From Pseudoalteromonas luteoviolacea H33-S (GTDB taxonomy: Bacteria; Pseudomonadota; Gammaproteobacteria; Enterobacterales; Alteromonadaceae), in the NCBI RefSeq assembly GCF_001625695.1, contig NZ_AUXY01000069.1:1-64000 (forward strand): a stretch of DNA of 64,000 bases. The letters are read 5' to 3'. Every line of letters starts with the position of its first letter. The first letter of the stretch is position 1. The notes below the pieces were generated by a model. That model did no database searches and was not told the origin of the DNA. It saw only the letters and a list, made by a program, of their open reading frames with translations. The position numbers were made by a program, and so were the translations under genes. Positions 1 to 9,339 of the stretch are shown here, piece after piece.

Positions 1-1496
1 TAGAAGCAGAGCCTGAACTAGAAGCAGAGCCTGAACTAGAAGCAGAGCCTGAACTAGAAGCAGAACCTGAGCTGGACCTAGAAGCCGGATCAGATCTACA
101 AAGCTTGATGTCTGATATAGATGGTATTGAGCCTCAGAATGTTGATGACATGCTAGAGGAGCTTGAAGCTGAAGCCGAATTAGCGTCTTTAGATGAAGCA
201 TTATTGGCAGAAGATGGAGAGATAGACTTAGGGGACGATCCGTTAGGTGATGAAGTTGATTTGCTAGCAGATGAGCCTTTACCTGAGCCGGATTTAGTGA
301 CACCCAGTGCTCAACTAGAAAGTTACCCAGAACTTGAACTTGAAGAAATTGAAGAGCAAGAAATCTCTCTGGCTGAGGAGTCATTCACGGAAGAAATGAG
401 TGAAACGGAGCGCCAGCTTGCACAGAGCCTTGAAAGCCAACGTGATTTAAATGCAGATATTGAAGGCGACCTTGAAGCGCCCTTTGAAGATGACTTAGAC
501 GATTTATTTGGTGATTTAGATGATGAGACTCAAGTAAGCGAATCGTCTAATTTAGAAACAGACACCTTATCTGAATTATCCAATGCGCAAGACTTAGCAC
601 TTGACGATGCACTAGAAGACGAGCTGGACGACCTAGGTATTGATTTAGATACCCCATTTGATGAAGATGCCGCGCTGGCTGCGATGGATGAAGAGGTACC
701 TAGCGAACCTACCCAAAGCGTTCCTGAGCAAATCCAAGCGCCACAAGATCTCGAAATTGATTTAGACACACCTTTTGACGAATCTGCTGCGTTAGCGTCA
801 CTGGAAGCTGAAGCGCCATTAACAGATGAACCTGAGGAGCTTAGTAGCGCTGAACTTGATCAAGATACGGGGATATCTGACTCTGAACTGGATCTAGATG
901 TAAGCGCAGATCCAGATGCATTTTTAGCGGAACTTGATGAGGCGGCTGAAGCGGATAGCGAAGTTGAGCCGCCTGTTGATATTGATGAAAATGCCATTGA
1001 AGATGCCTTTATGGCCGATCTTGAAGGCACTGACTTTAATGCCTTACTGGATGAGTTTGCTGAACCTGAAGCGCTTGATAGGGAGCAAGAACCAGAACTT
1101 GAGGTCGACTTCGATGCATTACTAAGTGAGGACTTAGATGATAAGTTCGAAATTGAGGAGGATACGCAGCAAGTTGAACTTTCCTCAATGCCTGAAGATT
1201 TTCTAGAGATTGATGACTTACTCGCAGAAAGTGATGATGCCGTGACGAATGAAGAGCCGTATCAAGAGCCAAATATGGATGTGGGGTTAGATGATTTTGA
1301 TGAGCTACTTGCAGGCGATAATCCAACGGATGTGGATTTAGAAGAAGGCGGGTTCTCGGCGAAATTAGACTTAGCGAGAGCATATCTTGAAATAGAAGAT
1401 TTTGACTCGGCAGTGTCCGCGTTAGACGATGTGATGGAGAATGGCCCTGAGTCTGTTCAAGAAGAAGCTAGGTTACTTAAAGAGCAGATAAAATAA
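1..1496 (+). CDS. fimV: FimV-family protein, C-terminal part (5' end outside window)
   Basis: The reading frame is open from base 3, so the ATG at 105 is internal and the gene begins upstream of the window. What is visible is a very acidic, low-complexity cytoplasmic-type region rich in Glu, Asp, Leu and Ala. It ends in a short TPR-like module (LDLARAYLEIEDFDSAVSAL, then a run ending in LLKEQIK) typical of the FimV C-terminus. FimV/HubP proteins carry an N-terminal LysM region and one TM segment, both out of view, and organise polar assemblies such as type IV pili and flagella. A DLDTPFDE-AAL unit occurs twice (about 641-690 and 757-805). The following gene, truA, is the usual neighbour of fimV in gammaproteobacteria. 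Confidence 0.85.
   Translation, partial: EAEPELEAEPELEAEPELEAEPELDLEAGSDLQSLMSDIDGIEPQNVDDMLEELEAEAELASLDEALLAEDGEIDLGDDPLGDEVDLLADEPLPEPDLVTPSAQLESYPELELEEIEEQEISLAEESFTEEMSETERQLAQSLESQRDLNADIEGDLEAPFEDDLDDLFGDLDDETQVSESSNLETDTLSELSNAQDLALDDALEDELDDLGIDLDTPFDEDAALAAMDEEVPSEPTQSVPEQIQAPQDLEIDLDTPFDESAALASLEAEAPLTDEPEELSSAELDQDTGISDSELDLDVSADPDAFLAELDEAAEADSEVEPPVDIDENAIEDAFMADLEGTDFNALLDEFAEPEALDREQEPELEVDFDALLSEDLDDKFEIEEDTQQVELSSMPEDFLEIDDLLAESDDAVTNEEPYQEPNMDVGLDDFDELLAGDNPTDVDLEEGGFSAKLDLARAYLEIEDFDSAVSALDDVMENGPESVQEEARLLKEQIK
3..74 (+). repeat. 18-bp coding tandem repeat in fimV
   Basis: Four copies of an 18-bp unit (GAAGCAGAGCCTGAACTA) run from 3 to 74. The first three are identical and the fourth has two substitutions. 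They encode the hexapeptide EAEPEL four times. The array probably continues upstream of the window. Copy number can change in frame. Confidence 0.9.
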
Positions 1497-1511
1497 CAAT
1501 GATGACATGAT

Positions 1512-1540
1512 AAAGGGGGGCGATATCGCCCCCCTTTGCT
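1512..1540 (+). terminator. Perfect palindrome after fimV, probable terminator
   Basis: A 26-bp perfect palindrome (AAAGGGGGGCGAT and its complement, 1512-1537) lies 16 bases after the fimV stop and is followed by GCTTTTA. It fits a transcription terminator separating fimV from truA. Confidence 0.75.
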
Positions 1541-1603
1541 TTTATTCCCAGCGCCAATAGCATAAAATGCCCGGCTATAATTTAGTGAAGAGTTTGCAAG
1601 TGT

Positions 1604-2404
1604 ATGCGTGTAGTACTAGGTATCGAGTATAACGGTGGCAATTATTCAGGCTGGCAACGTCAAAGTCATGTGAGTAGTGTCCAAGAAGAAATTGAAACAG
1701 CGCTTTCGCGGATCTGTAATCATCCTGTTGAAATCGTATGTGCAGGTCGCACAGATGCAGGAGTGCATGCGACGGGGCAGTTAGTTCATTTTGATACTGA
1801 TGCTGATCGTGAAATGAGTGCATTTACACTTGGTATGAACTCTCAATTACCTGACGATATTGCTGTGCGTTTTGCACAGCAAGTTGATGATGAATTCCAT
1901 GCACGCTTTAGTGCAACAGCAAGGCGATATCGCTATGTGATTTATAACCATACATATCGTCCGGGCATATTAAGAAATGGCGTGACGCATTTCCATCACC
2001 TTTTAGATGAAAAAAGAATGCAGGCGGCCTGTCACCATATGCTAGGTGAGCAAGACTTTACCTCTTTCAGAGCGGTACACTGCCAATCGAATACGCCGTT
2101 TAGAAATATTCACCACCTACAGGTTGATAGATTTGGTGATTATGTTGTTATTGATGTCAAAGCCAATGCATTTTTACACCATATGGTGAGAAATATCACG
2201 GGGTGTTTACTAGACATAGGTATTGGTGAGCAATCGCCTGATTGGATGGCAGAACTGTTGGCTTTAAAAGACAGAACACAGGCGAGTGCAACGGCTAAAC
2301 CAAATGGCTTGTACTTAGTGGATGTTGATTACCCTGAAAAATGGGGTATTCCTAAAATGTCAGTGGGTCCACTGTTTTTGCCGGAAGTTGAGATTAAAAA
2401 ATAA
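1604..2404 (+). CDS. truA: tRNA pseudouridine(38-40) synthase TruA
   Basis: This 266-residue protein converts uridines 38-40 in the anticodon arm of several tRNAs to pseudouridine. The family motif [14 protein letters not shown] is at about residues 46-59, with the catalytic aspartate at D51. The N-terminal [14 protein letters not shown] and C-terminal HHMVRNITG blocks are also typical. The length is normal for TruA. It follows fimV and precedes accD, as in Pseudomonas and many other gammaproteobacteria. The ATG start directly opens the conserved N-terminus. Confidence 0.97.
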   Translation: MRVVLGIEYNGGNYSGWQRQSHVSSVQEEIETALSRICNHPVEIVCAGRTDAGVHATGQLVHFDTDADREMSAFTLGMNSQLPDDIAVRFAQQVDDEFHARFSATARRYRYVIYNHTYRPGILRNGVTHFHHLLDEKRMQAACHHMLGEQDFTSFRAVHCQSNTPFRNIHHLQVDRFGDYVVIDVKANAFLHHMVRNITGCLLDIGIGEQSPDWMAELLALKDRTQASATAKPNGLYLVDVDYPEKWGIPKMSVGPLFLPEVEIKK

Positions 2405-2623
2405 TTATTACTTAGGCGTGGATGAAACTGCATAAGTTATTTAATTATAAGCGATAACATTCCTTATACTGTGCATTAAAATCTCAGTTCCTCACGCGTC
2501 TATTACTTGTTAAGACTACTAAGACCAGTTTTTTATACCGCTGTTGCCTTAAACATGTTTTAATTGGGAAAATCTGTCTGTGTGCACAGACTAATATACA
2601 GAATAAAGACAAGAGAGTTGCCA

Positions 2624-3499
2624 ATGAGTTGGTTAGAAAAAATCTTGCCTAAAGCTGCTAAATCGGCAGGTAAGAAAGAGGTTCCGGAAGGAGTATGGGC
2701 AAAATGTACAGCCTGTGATTCCATCTTATACAAAGCTGAGTTAGAGAAGTCGCTTTATGTATGTCCTAAGTGTGACAATCATATGCGTATTTCAGCGCGT
2801 GAGCGCTTAGAGCGTTTCCTAGATGACGGTGAGCTTGTGGAATTAGGCACTGAGTTTGAGCCACAAGATGTATTGAAGTTTAAAGACTCCAAAAAGTACT
2901 CTGACCGTATTACTGCTGCACAAAAAGTCAGTGGTGAAAAAGATGCGCTGATCGCGATGAAAGGTCGCTTGAAAGGCATGCCAGTTGCGGCAGTTGCATT
3001 TGAATTCTCATTCATGGGTGGTTCAATGGCGTCTGTTGTAGGTGCGCGATTTGTTGCTGCTGTGAATGAGTGTCTTGAGCACAATATGCCGCTAATCTGT
3101 TTCTCGGCATCAGGCGGTGCACGAATGCAAGAAGCTTTATTTTCATTAATGCAAATGGCTAAAACCAGTGCTGCACTTGCAAAAATGAGTGAGCAAGGTT
3201 TACCGTTTATCTCTGTATTAACGAACCCAACCATGGGTGGTGTATCAGCGTCATTAGCAATGCTTGGTGATATCAACGTGGGTGAGCCAAAAGCACTGAT
3301 TGGTTTTGCTGGTCCTCGTGTAATCGAGCAAACAGTACGTGAAACCTTACCTGAAGGTTTCCAGCGCAGTGAGTTCTTATTAGAGCACGGTGCGATTGAT
3401 GTGATTATTGACCGCCGTGAAATGCGTGACTCTCTAGCACGTATGATTTCTAAGTTTATGGACTTGCCTTCTACAGAACAAGAGCATAGAGTAGCGTAA
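2624..3499 (+). CDS. accD: Acetyl-CoA carboxylase carboxyltransferase subunit beta
   Basis: AccD pairs with AccA to transfer the carboxyl group from biotin to acetyl-CoA, giving malonyl-CoA for fatty-acid synthesis. The start at 2624 gives [10 protein letters not shown], the usual AccD N-terminus. An upstream start at 2564 would add 20 unrelated residues and is rejected. A zinc ribbon has Cys at about residues 28, 31, 47 and 50 (CTAC and CPKC). The carboxyltransferase core follows ([29 protein letters not shown]). The protein is 291 residues. A 219-base gap separates it from truA, so it probably has its own promoter. folC begins 22 bases after the stop. Confidence 0.97.
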   Translation: MSWLEKILPKAAKSAGKKEVPEGVWAKCTACDSILYKAELEKSLYVCPKCDNHMRISARERLERFLDDGELVELGTEFEPQDVLKFKDSKKYSDRITAAQKVSGEKDALIAMKGRLKGMPVAAVAFEFSFMGGSMASVVGARFVAAVNECLEHNMPLICFSASGGARMQEALFSLMQMAKTSAALAKMSEQGLPFISVLTNPTMGGVSASLAMLGDINVGEPKALIGFAGPRVIEQTVRETLPEGFQRSEFLLEHGAIDVIIDRREMRDSLARMISKFMDLPSTEQEHRVA

Positions 3500-3521
3500 A
3501 TTTTTCGAAATTGAGCTAGCT

Positions 3522-4784
3522 ATGTCACACATCAAACCTAGCCAATCATCGAGCTTAGATGATTGGCTTTGTTATTTAGAGCAACTGCACCCTGCAAATA
3601 TCGAAATGGGGTTAGAGCGTGTTGCCCAAGTCGCAAACAATATCCACTTACTTGATACCCCCAGTAAAATCATATTGATCGGTGGCACTAACGGTAAAGG
3701 CACAACAGCTCGCTGTATGGAAGCGATGTTACTTTCACAAGGCTATTCAGTTGGTACCTACGCTTCCCCGCATCTTATCCGCTACAACGAGCGCGTGCGT
3801 ATTAATGGCCAAGAATTGGCAGACCAAGATCATGTGGATGCGTTTTATCAATTGGAGCAAGGCCGTGGCGAAACGCAGTTGACCTATTTTGAATATGGGA
3901 CGCTCGGCGCGCTGGCTCTATTCAAACGCTATGAAGTGAATTATGTGCTGCTTGAAGTGGGGTTAGGTGGTAGGTACGATGCAACAAACATTGTCACACC
4001 TTACGCTAGTATTATTACTACAATCGATCTCGACCATAAAGAGTATCTAGGTGATACACGTGAGCTTGTAGGGTATGACAAAGCGGGTATTTTTAGAACA
4101 AACACCCCTGCGATCGTGGGCGATCTGAATATCCCTCATACGGTCACGGATTACGGTGATGAAATTAACGCAGATATGATTTTATCAAAGCGTGATTTTG
4201 TCTTCACACCACTTGATAATGGTTTGTGCTGGCAGTATCAAGAGTATGATATGACGCTCACACAGCCTAGCATTCCTGCACAGAATGTAGCAACCGCGTT
4301 GACGGCGTTAGCACGACTAGACCTGCTACCTGAGCAGGAAAAAATACCTGAGTTATTAGATAACTTACAGGTAGAAGGGCGCTTTCAAAAGCTCAGTGAC
4401 TCTCCTTTAGTGTACACAGATGTTGCCCATAACCCAGAATCAGCACGTTATTTACGTACAAAGTTGCTCGACTTAAAAAATCAGGGCTTTAAAATTAATG
4501 TCTTAGTCGCTATGCTTGCTGATAAAGACAAAGCTGCGGTCATTAATGAGTTGAGTGATGTTGTAGAACATTGGACATGTGCTTCCCTTAGTGGACCAAG
4601 AGCGGAAAGTGCCGACAATATGCGTGCAGTGTTAGGGCAGGTGCAGCAACATGATGTTGCAGCATATGAGTCTGTGCACCTAGCACTTGATGCATTGTTA
4701 CCTGCACAAGAAGCCAACTCAGCACTTATTATTTTTGGCTCGTTCTTTACGGTTGCAGATGCCATACAGTATTGGAAAAAATAG
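3522..4784 (+). CDS. folC: Bifunctional dihydrofolate synthase / folylpolyglutamate synthase
   Basis: FolC adds glutamate to dihydropteroate and lengthens the glutamate tail of folates in the cytoplasm. The Mur-ligase-type ATP-binding loop GGTNGKGTTAR is near residues 53-63. Further family blocks include GTYASPHLIRYNERVRING, LLEVGLGGRYDATN and DVAHNPESARYL. The length of 420 residues is normal. It follows accD closely and the SPOR gene starts 10 bases after it, so the three are probably cotranscribed. Confidence 0.97.
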   Translation: MSHIKPSQSSSLDDWLCYLEQLHPANIEMGLERVAQVANNIHLLDTPSKIILIGGTNGKGTTARCMEAMLLSQGYSVGTYASPHLIRYNERVRINGQELADQDHVDAFYQLEQGRGETQLTYFEYGTLGALALFKRYEVNYVLLEVGLGGRYDATNIVTPYASIITTIDLDHKEYLGDTRELVGYDKAGIFRTNTPAIVGDLNIPHTVTDYGDEINADMILSKRDFVFTPLDNGLCWQYQEYDMTLTQPSIPAQNVATALTALARLDLLPEQEKIPELLDNLQVEGRFQKLSDSPLVYTDVAHNPESARYLRTKLLDLKNQGFKINVLVAMLADKDKAAVINELSDVVEHWTCASLSGPRAESADNMRAVLGQVQQHDVAAYESVHLALDALLPAQEANSALIIFGSFFTVADAIQYWKK

Positions 4785-4794
4785 AGAGTAAGAC

Positions 4795-5520
4795 GTGAAC
4801 TCAGGATTTGTAAATCGCCTCGTAGGTACCAGCATCATAGTGATTGCTGCCATCGTATTTATTCCAAATATTTTGGATGGCGAAAAAGTGCACTATAAAG
4901 AGGGGTTCCAACAAATTCCTGAGCGACCAGAGTTTTCATCTATTGATCTTCAAGAGACGGTAGAGGCGCGCGCAGAATTAGCTGTGCAGCCAAAACCTGA
5001 AGTGGTAGAGGATATTCAAGCAGATGATATCCCTGCTGATATAAACCTAGATGATACATCGGTCGTCTCAAATGATGCAGAGGCGAGTACACCAGCAGAA
5101 ACGCAGGCTATGTCATCTGAAGCAGAGGCACAGAAAGTCGCTGACGTACCAGTAGAGCAAGCTGAGTCTCAACTTAAGCAACCTATAGAAGAACAAGTGG
5201 CAGAGCCAAAGAAAGTTGCGACTGTTGAGGTAAAAGCGCCTGAGCTTGAGCGCCCTGAGGATTCTAACTTTTCAAAAATGGCGTATGTAATTCAACTGGG
5301 TAGCTTTTCTCACAAAGCCAATGTTGATGCGTTAACCGCAAAACTTAAGCTCAATGGCTTTAAAACCTTTACTCGTCCCGTTAAAACACCCAACGGTACT
5401 TTAACGAAAGTATTTGTTGGACCAGATTTAAATAAGCAAAAACTTGAAGCTAAGTTACCAGAATTAAAGAAGTTAACTAAACTTAATGGCCGCCTTACGC
5501 AATTTAAGGTTGCAAAATGA
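4795..5520 (+). CDS. SPOR-domain protein, DedD-like
   Basis: The protein has 241 residues and a GTG start. A TM segment near residues 9-26 (VGTSIIVIAAIVFIPNILDG) is followed by a long acidic Glu/Ala/Pro-rich linker. A C-terminal SPOR domain covers about 163-241 (YVIQLGSFSHKANVDALTAKL to the end). SPOR domains bind denuded septal peptidoglycan. DedD of E. coli has this layout and sits between folC and cvpA, as here, so a role at the division septum is inferred. The linker sequence itself is not conserved enough to add support. Confidence 0.88.
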   Translation: MNSGFVNRLVGTSIIVIAAIVFIPNILDGEKVHYKEGFQQIPERPEFSSIDLQETVEARAELAVQPKPEVVEDIQADDIPADINLDDTSVVSNDAEASTPAETQAMSSEAEAQKVADVPVEQAESQLKQPIEEQVAEPKKVATVEVKAPELERPEDSNFSKMAYVIQLGSFSHKANVDALTAKLKLNGFKTFTRPVKTPNGTLTKVFVGPDLNKQKLEAKLPELKKLTKLNGRLTQFKVAK

Positions 5521-5581
5521 TCTGGCAATTCTAGGACGTGTCTTATAAAATGCGCCCAAAATTAACGACTTGTTGGTTATT

Positions 5582-6076
5582 ATGATTTGGGTTGATTACG
5601 CCATATTTACAGTTGTCGGTATTTCTACCTTTTTTGGCCTGATACGCGGCTTTGTAAAAGAAGCTATGTCCCTTGTAGTTTGGGTTGGCGCATTCTTTAT
5701 ATCCAGTCTATTTTATCAATACCTATCCACTTTCCTTACCTTTGTTTCAGAACCCCTATTAAGAAACGCAGCAGCAATAGCCATACTATTTGTCGCAACG
5801 CTGGTATTAGGTGGATTAGTTAATTTTATATTGGGTGAACTTGTACAGCGTACAGGATTATCTGGCACAGACCGTGTTGTTGGCATCTTATTTGGTGCTA
5901 TGCGCGGTGTATTAGTGGTCAGCGCCCTGTTGTTCTTTCTCGATGCTTTCACCAAAGCCCCAGATACAGATTGGTGGAAGGCGTCGGTAGTAATCCCTGA
6001 ATTTGGATTTGTTATTGAGTGGTTTTTCTCTTATTTGGAGAACAATTCGAGCTTTTTAAATTCAGCAAACCGTTAA
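5582..6076 (+). CDS. cvpA: CvpA family inner-membrane protein
   Basis: CvpA is an integral membrane protein first linked to colicin V production, and its molecular function is still uncertain. The ATG at 5582 gives [13 protein letters not shown], the typical family N-terminus. A TTG at 5570 would add only four residues. Four hydrophobic segments are visible at about residues 5-25, 27-47, 60-80 and 99-119. The motif [17 protein letters not shown] before the last segment is characteristic. It lies directly upstream of purF (18-base gap), as in E. coli. Confidence 0.93.
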   Translation: MIWVDYAIFTVVGISTFFGLIRGFVKEAMSLVVWVGAFFISSLFYQYLSTFLTFVSEPLLRNAAAIAILFVATLVLGGLVNFILGELVQRTGLSGTDRVVGILFGAMRGVLVVSALLFFLDAFTKAPDTDWWKASVVIPEFGFVIEWFFSYLENNSSFLNSANR

Positions 6077-6094
6077 TCGGCGAGGAATTTTTTA

Positions 6095-7621
6095 ATGTGT
6101 GGTATCGTTGGGATAGTCGGAACATCTCCTGTTAATCAGGCTTTGTATGACGGCTTAACTGTTTTGCAACACCGCGGTCAAGATGCAGCGGGCATCATTA
6201 CCATTGACAACAATACGTTTAGCCTTCGCAAGGCAAACGGCTTGGTAAAAGACGTGTTTCACACACGTCACATGAAACGACTACAGGGCAACATTGGTAT
6301 TGGCCATGTGCGTTACCCTACAGCGGGCTCTTCAAGCTCTGCTGAAGCGCAGCCTTTTTATGTAAACTCTCCATTTGGTATCTCATTAGCGCATAATGGA
6401 AATTTGACCAATGCTGCGGAGTTAAAAGAGCGTCTGTTTACCAAGGCTAGACGTCATGTAAACACAACATCAGACTCTGAGATCCTGCTAAACATCCTAG
6501 CTTATGAGCTAGGTTGCAGTGACAAAATGAAGCTGGATGCAGATGACATGTTTACCGCAATTGCCGCAGTGAATGCGCAGTGTTCAGGTGGTTATGCAAG
6601 TATCGCAATGATCATTGGTCACGGCATGTTAGCGTTCCGTGACCCGCATGGTATTCGCCCATTAGTATTTGGTAAACGTGACACAGACAATGGTACTGAG
6701 TACATGTTTGCTTCTGAAAGCGTAGCATTGGCGACAGATGGCTTTGACTTCGTGCGTGATGTTGCCCCAGGTGAAGCGATTTACGTGACTGAAGATGGCC
6801 AGTTCTTCTCAAAAATGTGCGCAGATAAAACTATGTTAGCGCCATGTATTTTTGAGTTTGTTTATTTTGCTCGTCCAGACTCAACCATCGACAACATGTC
6901 TGTTTATGCATCACGCGTAAATATGGGTACCAAGCTAGGTGAAAAAATACAACGTGAGTGGGCGGATAAAGACATTGATGTGGTTATTCCAATCCCTGAG
7001 ACCTCATGTGATATCGCCCTTGAAATTGCTTCTGTACTCAACCTGCCATATCGTCAAGGCTTTGTGAAAAATCGCTATATTGGCCGTACTTTCATCATGC
7101 CAGGGCAAGAGCAGCGCAAGAAGTCAGTACGTCGCAAGCTTAATGCCATCGACAGAGAGTTTGTCGGCAAAAATGTGTTATTAGTGGATGATTCAATCGT
7201 ACGTGGTACGACCTCGGCGCAAATCGTTGAAATGGCAAGAGAAGCAGGTGCTAAAAATGTTTACTTTGCATCAGCTGCCCCTGAAGTACGCTTCCCGAAC
7301 GTATACGGCATCGATATGCCATCGGCTGCTGAGCTGATCGCGCATGGTCGTGAGCTTGAGGACATCAATGCGAGCATCGGATCTGACGGTCTGATTTATC
7401 AGTCACTTGAAGATTTAATTGCAGCAGTTCGCATTGAAAACCCTGAGATCAGCCAGTTTGAAACATCGGTATTTGACGGTCAGTACATCACAGGTGATGT
7501 TGATCAGGACTACCTAAACCGTATCGATGCACTGAGAAATGACTCAGCGAAATCAACGCGTGAGCAAGCGATGTCAGCGAGCTTAGAGCTACATAATCAA
7601 GAAACAGGCGAAGGCGAATAA
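6095..7621 (+). CDS. purF: Amidophosphoribosyltransferase
   Basis: PurF makes phosphoribosylamine from PRPP and glutamine, the first step of purine synthesis. It starts MCGIVGIVG, so removal of Met exposes the N-terminal nucleophile Cys of the glutaminase domain. Other glutaminase blocks are [12 protein letters not shown] and [10 protein letters not shown]. The PRPP-binding motif [16 protein letters not shown] is near residues 363-378. The length of 508 residues matches the E. coli type, which lacks the propeptide and Fe-S cluster of the Bacillus type. No clear PurR operator was seen upstream of cvpA. Confidence 0.98.
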   Translation: MCGIVGIVGTSPVNQALYDGLTVLQHRGQDAAGIITIDNNTFSLRKANGLVKDVFHTRHMKRLQGNIGIGHVRYPTAGSSSSAEAQPFYVNSPFGISLAHNGNLTNAAELKERLFTKARRHVNTTSDSEILLNILAYELGCSDKMKLDADDMFTAIAAVNAQCSGGYASIAMIIGHGMLAFRDPHGIRPLVFGKRDTDNGTEYMFASESVALATDGFDFVRDVAPGEAIYVTEDGQFFSKMCADKTMLAPCIFEFVYFARPDSTIDNMSVYASRVNMGTKLGEKIQREWADKDIDVVIPIPETSCDIALEIASVLNLPYRQGFVKNRYIGRTFIMPGQEQRKKSVRRKLNAIDREFVGKNVLLVDDSIVRGTTSAQIVEMAREAGAKNVYFASAAPEVRFPNVYGIDMPSAAELIAHGRELEDINASIGSDGLIYQSLEDLIAAVRIENPEISQFETSVFDGQYITGDVDQDYLNRIDALRNDSAKSTREQAMSASLELHNQETGEGE

Positions 7622-7646
7622 GCAACGCATGAACTTGAATATGTAA

Positions 7647-7678
7647 AAAAGGGCGATGGTGAATACCATCGCCCTTTT
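7647..7678. terminator. Bidirectional terminator between purF and the Yip1 gene
   Basis: A strong hairpin with arms AAAAGGGCGATGGT and ACCATCGCCCTTTT closes a GAAT loop. The A-run on one side and T-run on the other let it serve both converging genes. Confidence 0.88.
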
Positions 7679-7733
7679 AGTTTGATTTCGTTTTTAGGAT
7701 AAAAGCAAAGGCAGCGCGAATCACCACGCTACC

Positions 7734-8333
7734 CTAAGTAAATGTAGGGCTAATTATGCCATTCGTCCATAAAATAGCCGTTGCAGCAAGAATGATCACC
7801 AATAAAATAAGTCCACAGGTGACCATTGAACTGGCGTAGATAAAGCCTCTCTCTTCGGGAATATGCATGAGAATAGGCACACCCGTGTAGAGTAGGTAGA
7901 CAGAATAGGCGACAGAGGCGATGCCAACACTGACCACAAACCAAAGCTCTGGATAAATGGCGGCAATGGCTGACATAAAGAGTGGCGTTGAAGTGTAAGC
8001 TGCCAGCTCAAGGGTTTGCGTAAAAGTTGGTGCGGCGCCAAAGGTGACTGCCATCCAATGCGCTAAATAGGCAAGTGCAAATACGCCAATGATCAGTGCA
8101 AAGTACATAGCAATTGCGATGAGCAGGGCACTTTCATGAGTAAGGTACACAGCATCACCCGCGCCAATTTTCCAACCTAAATGAACAGAAGAAATGTATC
8201 CCATAATACTTGGGATCAGGGCTATTACTATCATATGGGATAGGCTAAAGCTGGCATTTTCATGATGGTTGTCAATCGTCTGCCACTCCTCAATTGGGTG
8301 AGCATAGAGCCCCCATAAGTGGTTTAAAATCAT
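7734..8333 (-). CDS. Yip1 family (YIP1/DUF1282) membrane protein
   Basis: A 199-residue inner-membrane protein with about five hydrophobic segments. It opens MILNHLWGLYAHPIEEW, the amphipathic start typical of bacterial Yip1-domain proteins, followed by a loop and a first TM near residues 33-50. Bacterial members have no established biochemical role. It converges on purF and diverges from miaE. The family call rests on the N-terminal motif and topology. Confidence 0.8.
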   Translation of the reverse strand: MILNHLWGLYAHPIEEWQTIDNHHENASFSLSHMIVIALIPSIMGYISSVHLGWKIGAGDAVYLTHESALLIAIAMYFALIIGVFALAYLAHWMAVTFGAAPTFTQTLELAAYTSTPLFMSAIAAIYPELWFVVSVGIASVAYSVYLLYTGVPILMHIPEERGFIYASSMVTCGLILLVIILAATAILWTNGIISPTFT

Positions 8334-8536
8334 ACAAAGCCTCTCTTGTTTTTTGGGTGTTTTTTACACAACCTCAATTAACATATGAAATATTGGTTAA
8401 ATTTTGTCAAGCAACTCGGGTTAAACGACGGGTGTACTTGATCCTAAATAATCAAGCCATGTTATTTCCGCTACGCCAAGATAGAGTGGCATGGTGAGTG
8501 TGTGATAGAATTGCGCCATTAGTTCGAAATATTTTG

Positions 8537-9331
8537 ATGATGATGCTAGATAAATACGCAGATTTGCTTGCACCGATATACGAGTTCTTGGGTACGTGTA
8601 CACCCGACAGTTGGATTGAAGAGGCTAAAAAGCCTGAAAATTTGCAACGACTTCTTGTTGACCACATGCATTGTGAATTAAAAGCGGCGCAAAGCGCAGC
8701 ATTTTTAATTCGTAAATATGCCGTGGATAATGAGTCAGCAAAAACGTTATTGGGCTGGGTAAAGCCTTATGAGGATTTTGTATATCGTAAAATAGGTGAT
8801 GGCACGTTTGCAGCGAGCAAAAACGAGTTAATTGGCAGCTTAACTGCAAAGCCAGAATATGCCTACAACCAAGATATATTAGACAAAATGGTGCGTCTTA
8901 TTAAAGAAGAGCTGCATCACTTTGAACAAGTGCTTGAGATCATTCAGCAAAGAGGTCTATGTGTACAAAGCCTAAACGCATCTCGCTATGCTGCGGGTAT
9001 GATCAAGCATGTGCGCACGTTTGAGCCTGCTGCGTTAATTGATAAGCTCATTATTGGTGCATTTATCGAAGCGAGATCGTGTGAGCGCTTTGCTAAACTT
9101 GCGCCGTTTTTAGATGATGAACTGGCGCGCTTTTATGTATCACTGCTGCGCTCTGAAGCACGTCACTACCAGGATTATATTGAGCTTGCTGAGCAAGTCG
9201 CACAGGCAACAGATCCGAAACGCTTTGATGTGGCTGCGCGCATAGCCGAGTTTAAAGCCATTGAAAATGCGTTAATTGATACACCAGATGAAGACTTTAA
9301 ATTCCACAGTGGTGTGCCTGTAGCGGCATAA
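8537..9331 (+). CDS. miaE: tRNA-(ms2io6A37) hydroxylase MiaE
   Basis: MiaE is a di-iron monooxygenase that hydroxylates the isopentenyl group of ms2i6A37 in tRNA. The protein is helical with ferritin-like ligand motifs: an early Glu, then HMHCELKAAQSAAFL, then EELHHFEQVLEI and a late EARSCERF ... SEARHYQDYIELAE. Three consecutive ATG codons at 8537, 8540 and 8543 are candidate starts, each leading straight into LDKYADLLAPIYEFL. A GTG at 8498 would add 13 unrelated residues and is less likely. The stop lies only 8 bases from the stop of the converging wzy-like gene. Confidence 0.92.
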   Translation: MMMLDKYADLLAPIYEFLGTCTPDSWIEEAKKPENLQRLLVDHMHCELKAAQSAAFLIRKYAVDNESAKTLLGWVKPYEDFVYRKIGDGTFAASKNELIGSLTAKPEYAYNQDILDKMVRLIKEELHHFEQVLEIIQQRGLCVQSLNASRYAAGMIKHVRTFEPAALIDKLIIGAFIEARSCERFAKLAPFLDDELARFYVSLLRSEARHYQDYIELAEQVAQATDPKRFDVAARIAEFKAIENALIDTPDEDFKFHSGVPVAA

Positions 9332-9339
9332 AAACTTAA

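Noticed and set aside
105..1496. ATG at 105 as the fimV start
   Set aside because: The same frame is open to the window edge with identical composition and in-register repeats, so the gene starts outside the window.
2779..3276. 165-residue frame antisense to accD
   Set aside because: Complement of the conserved carboxyltransferase domain, without a start signal.
5520..5582. PurR operator before cvpA-purF
   Set aside because: No sequence close to the ACGCAAACGTTTGCGT consensus was found.
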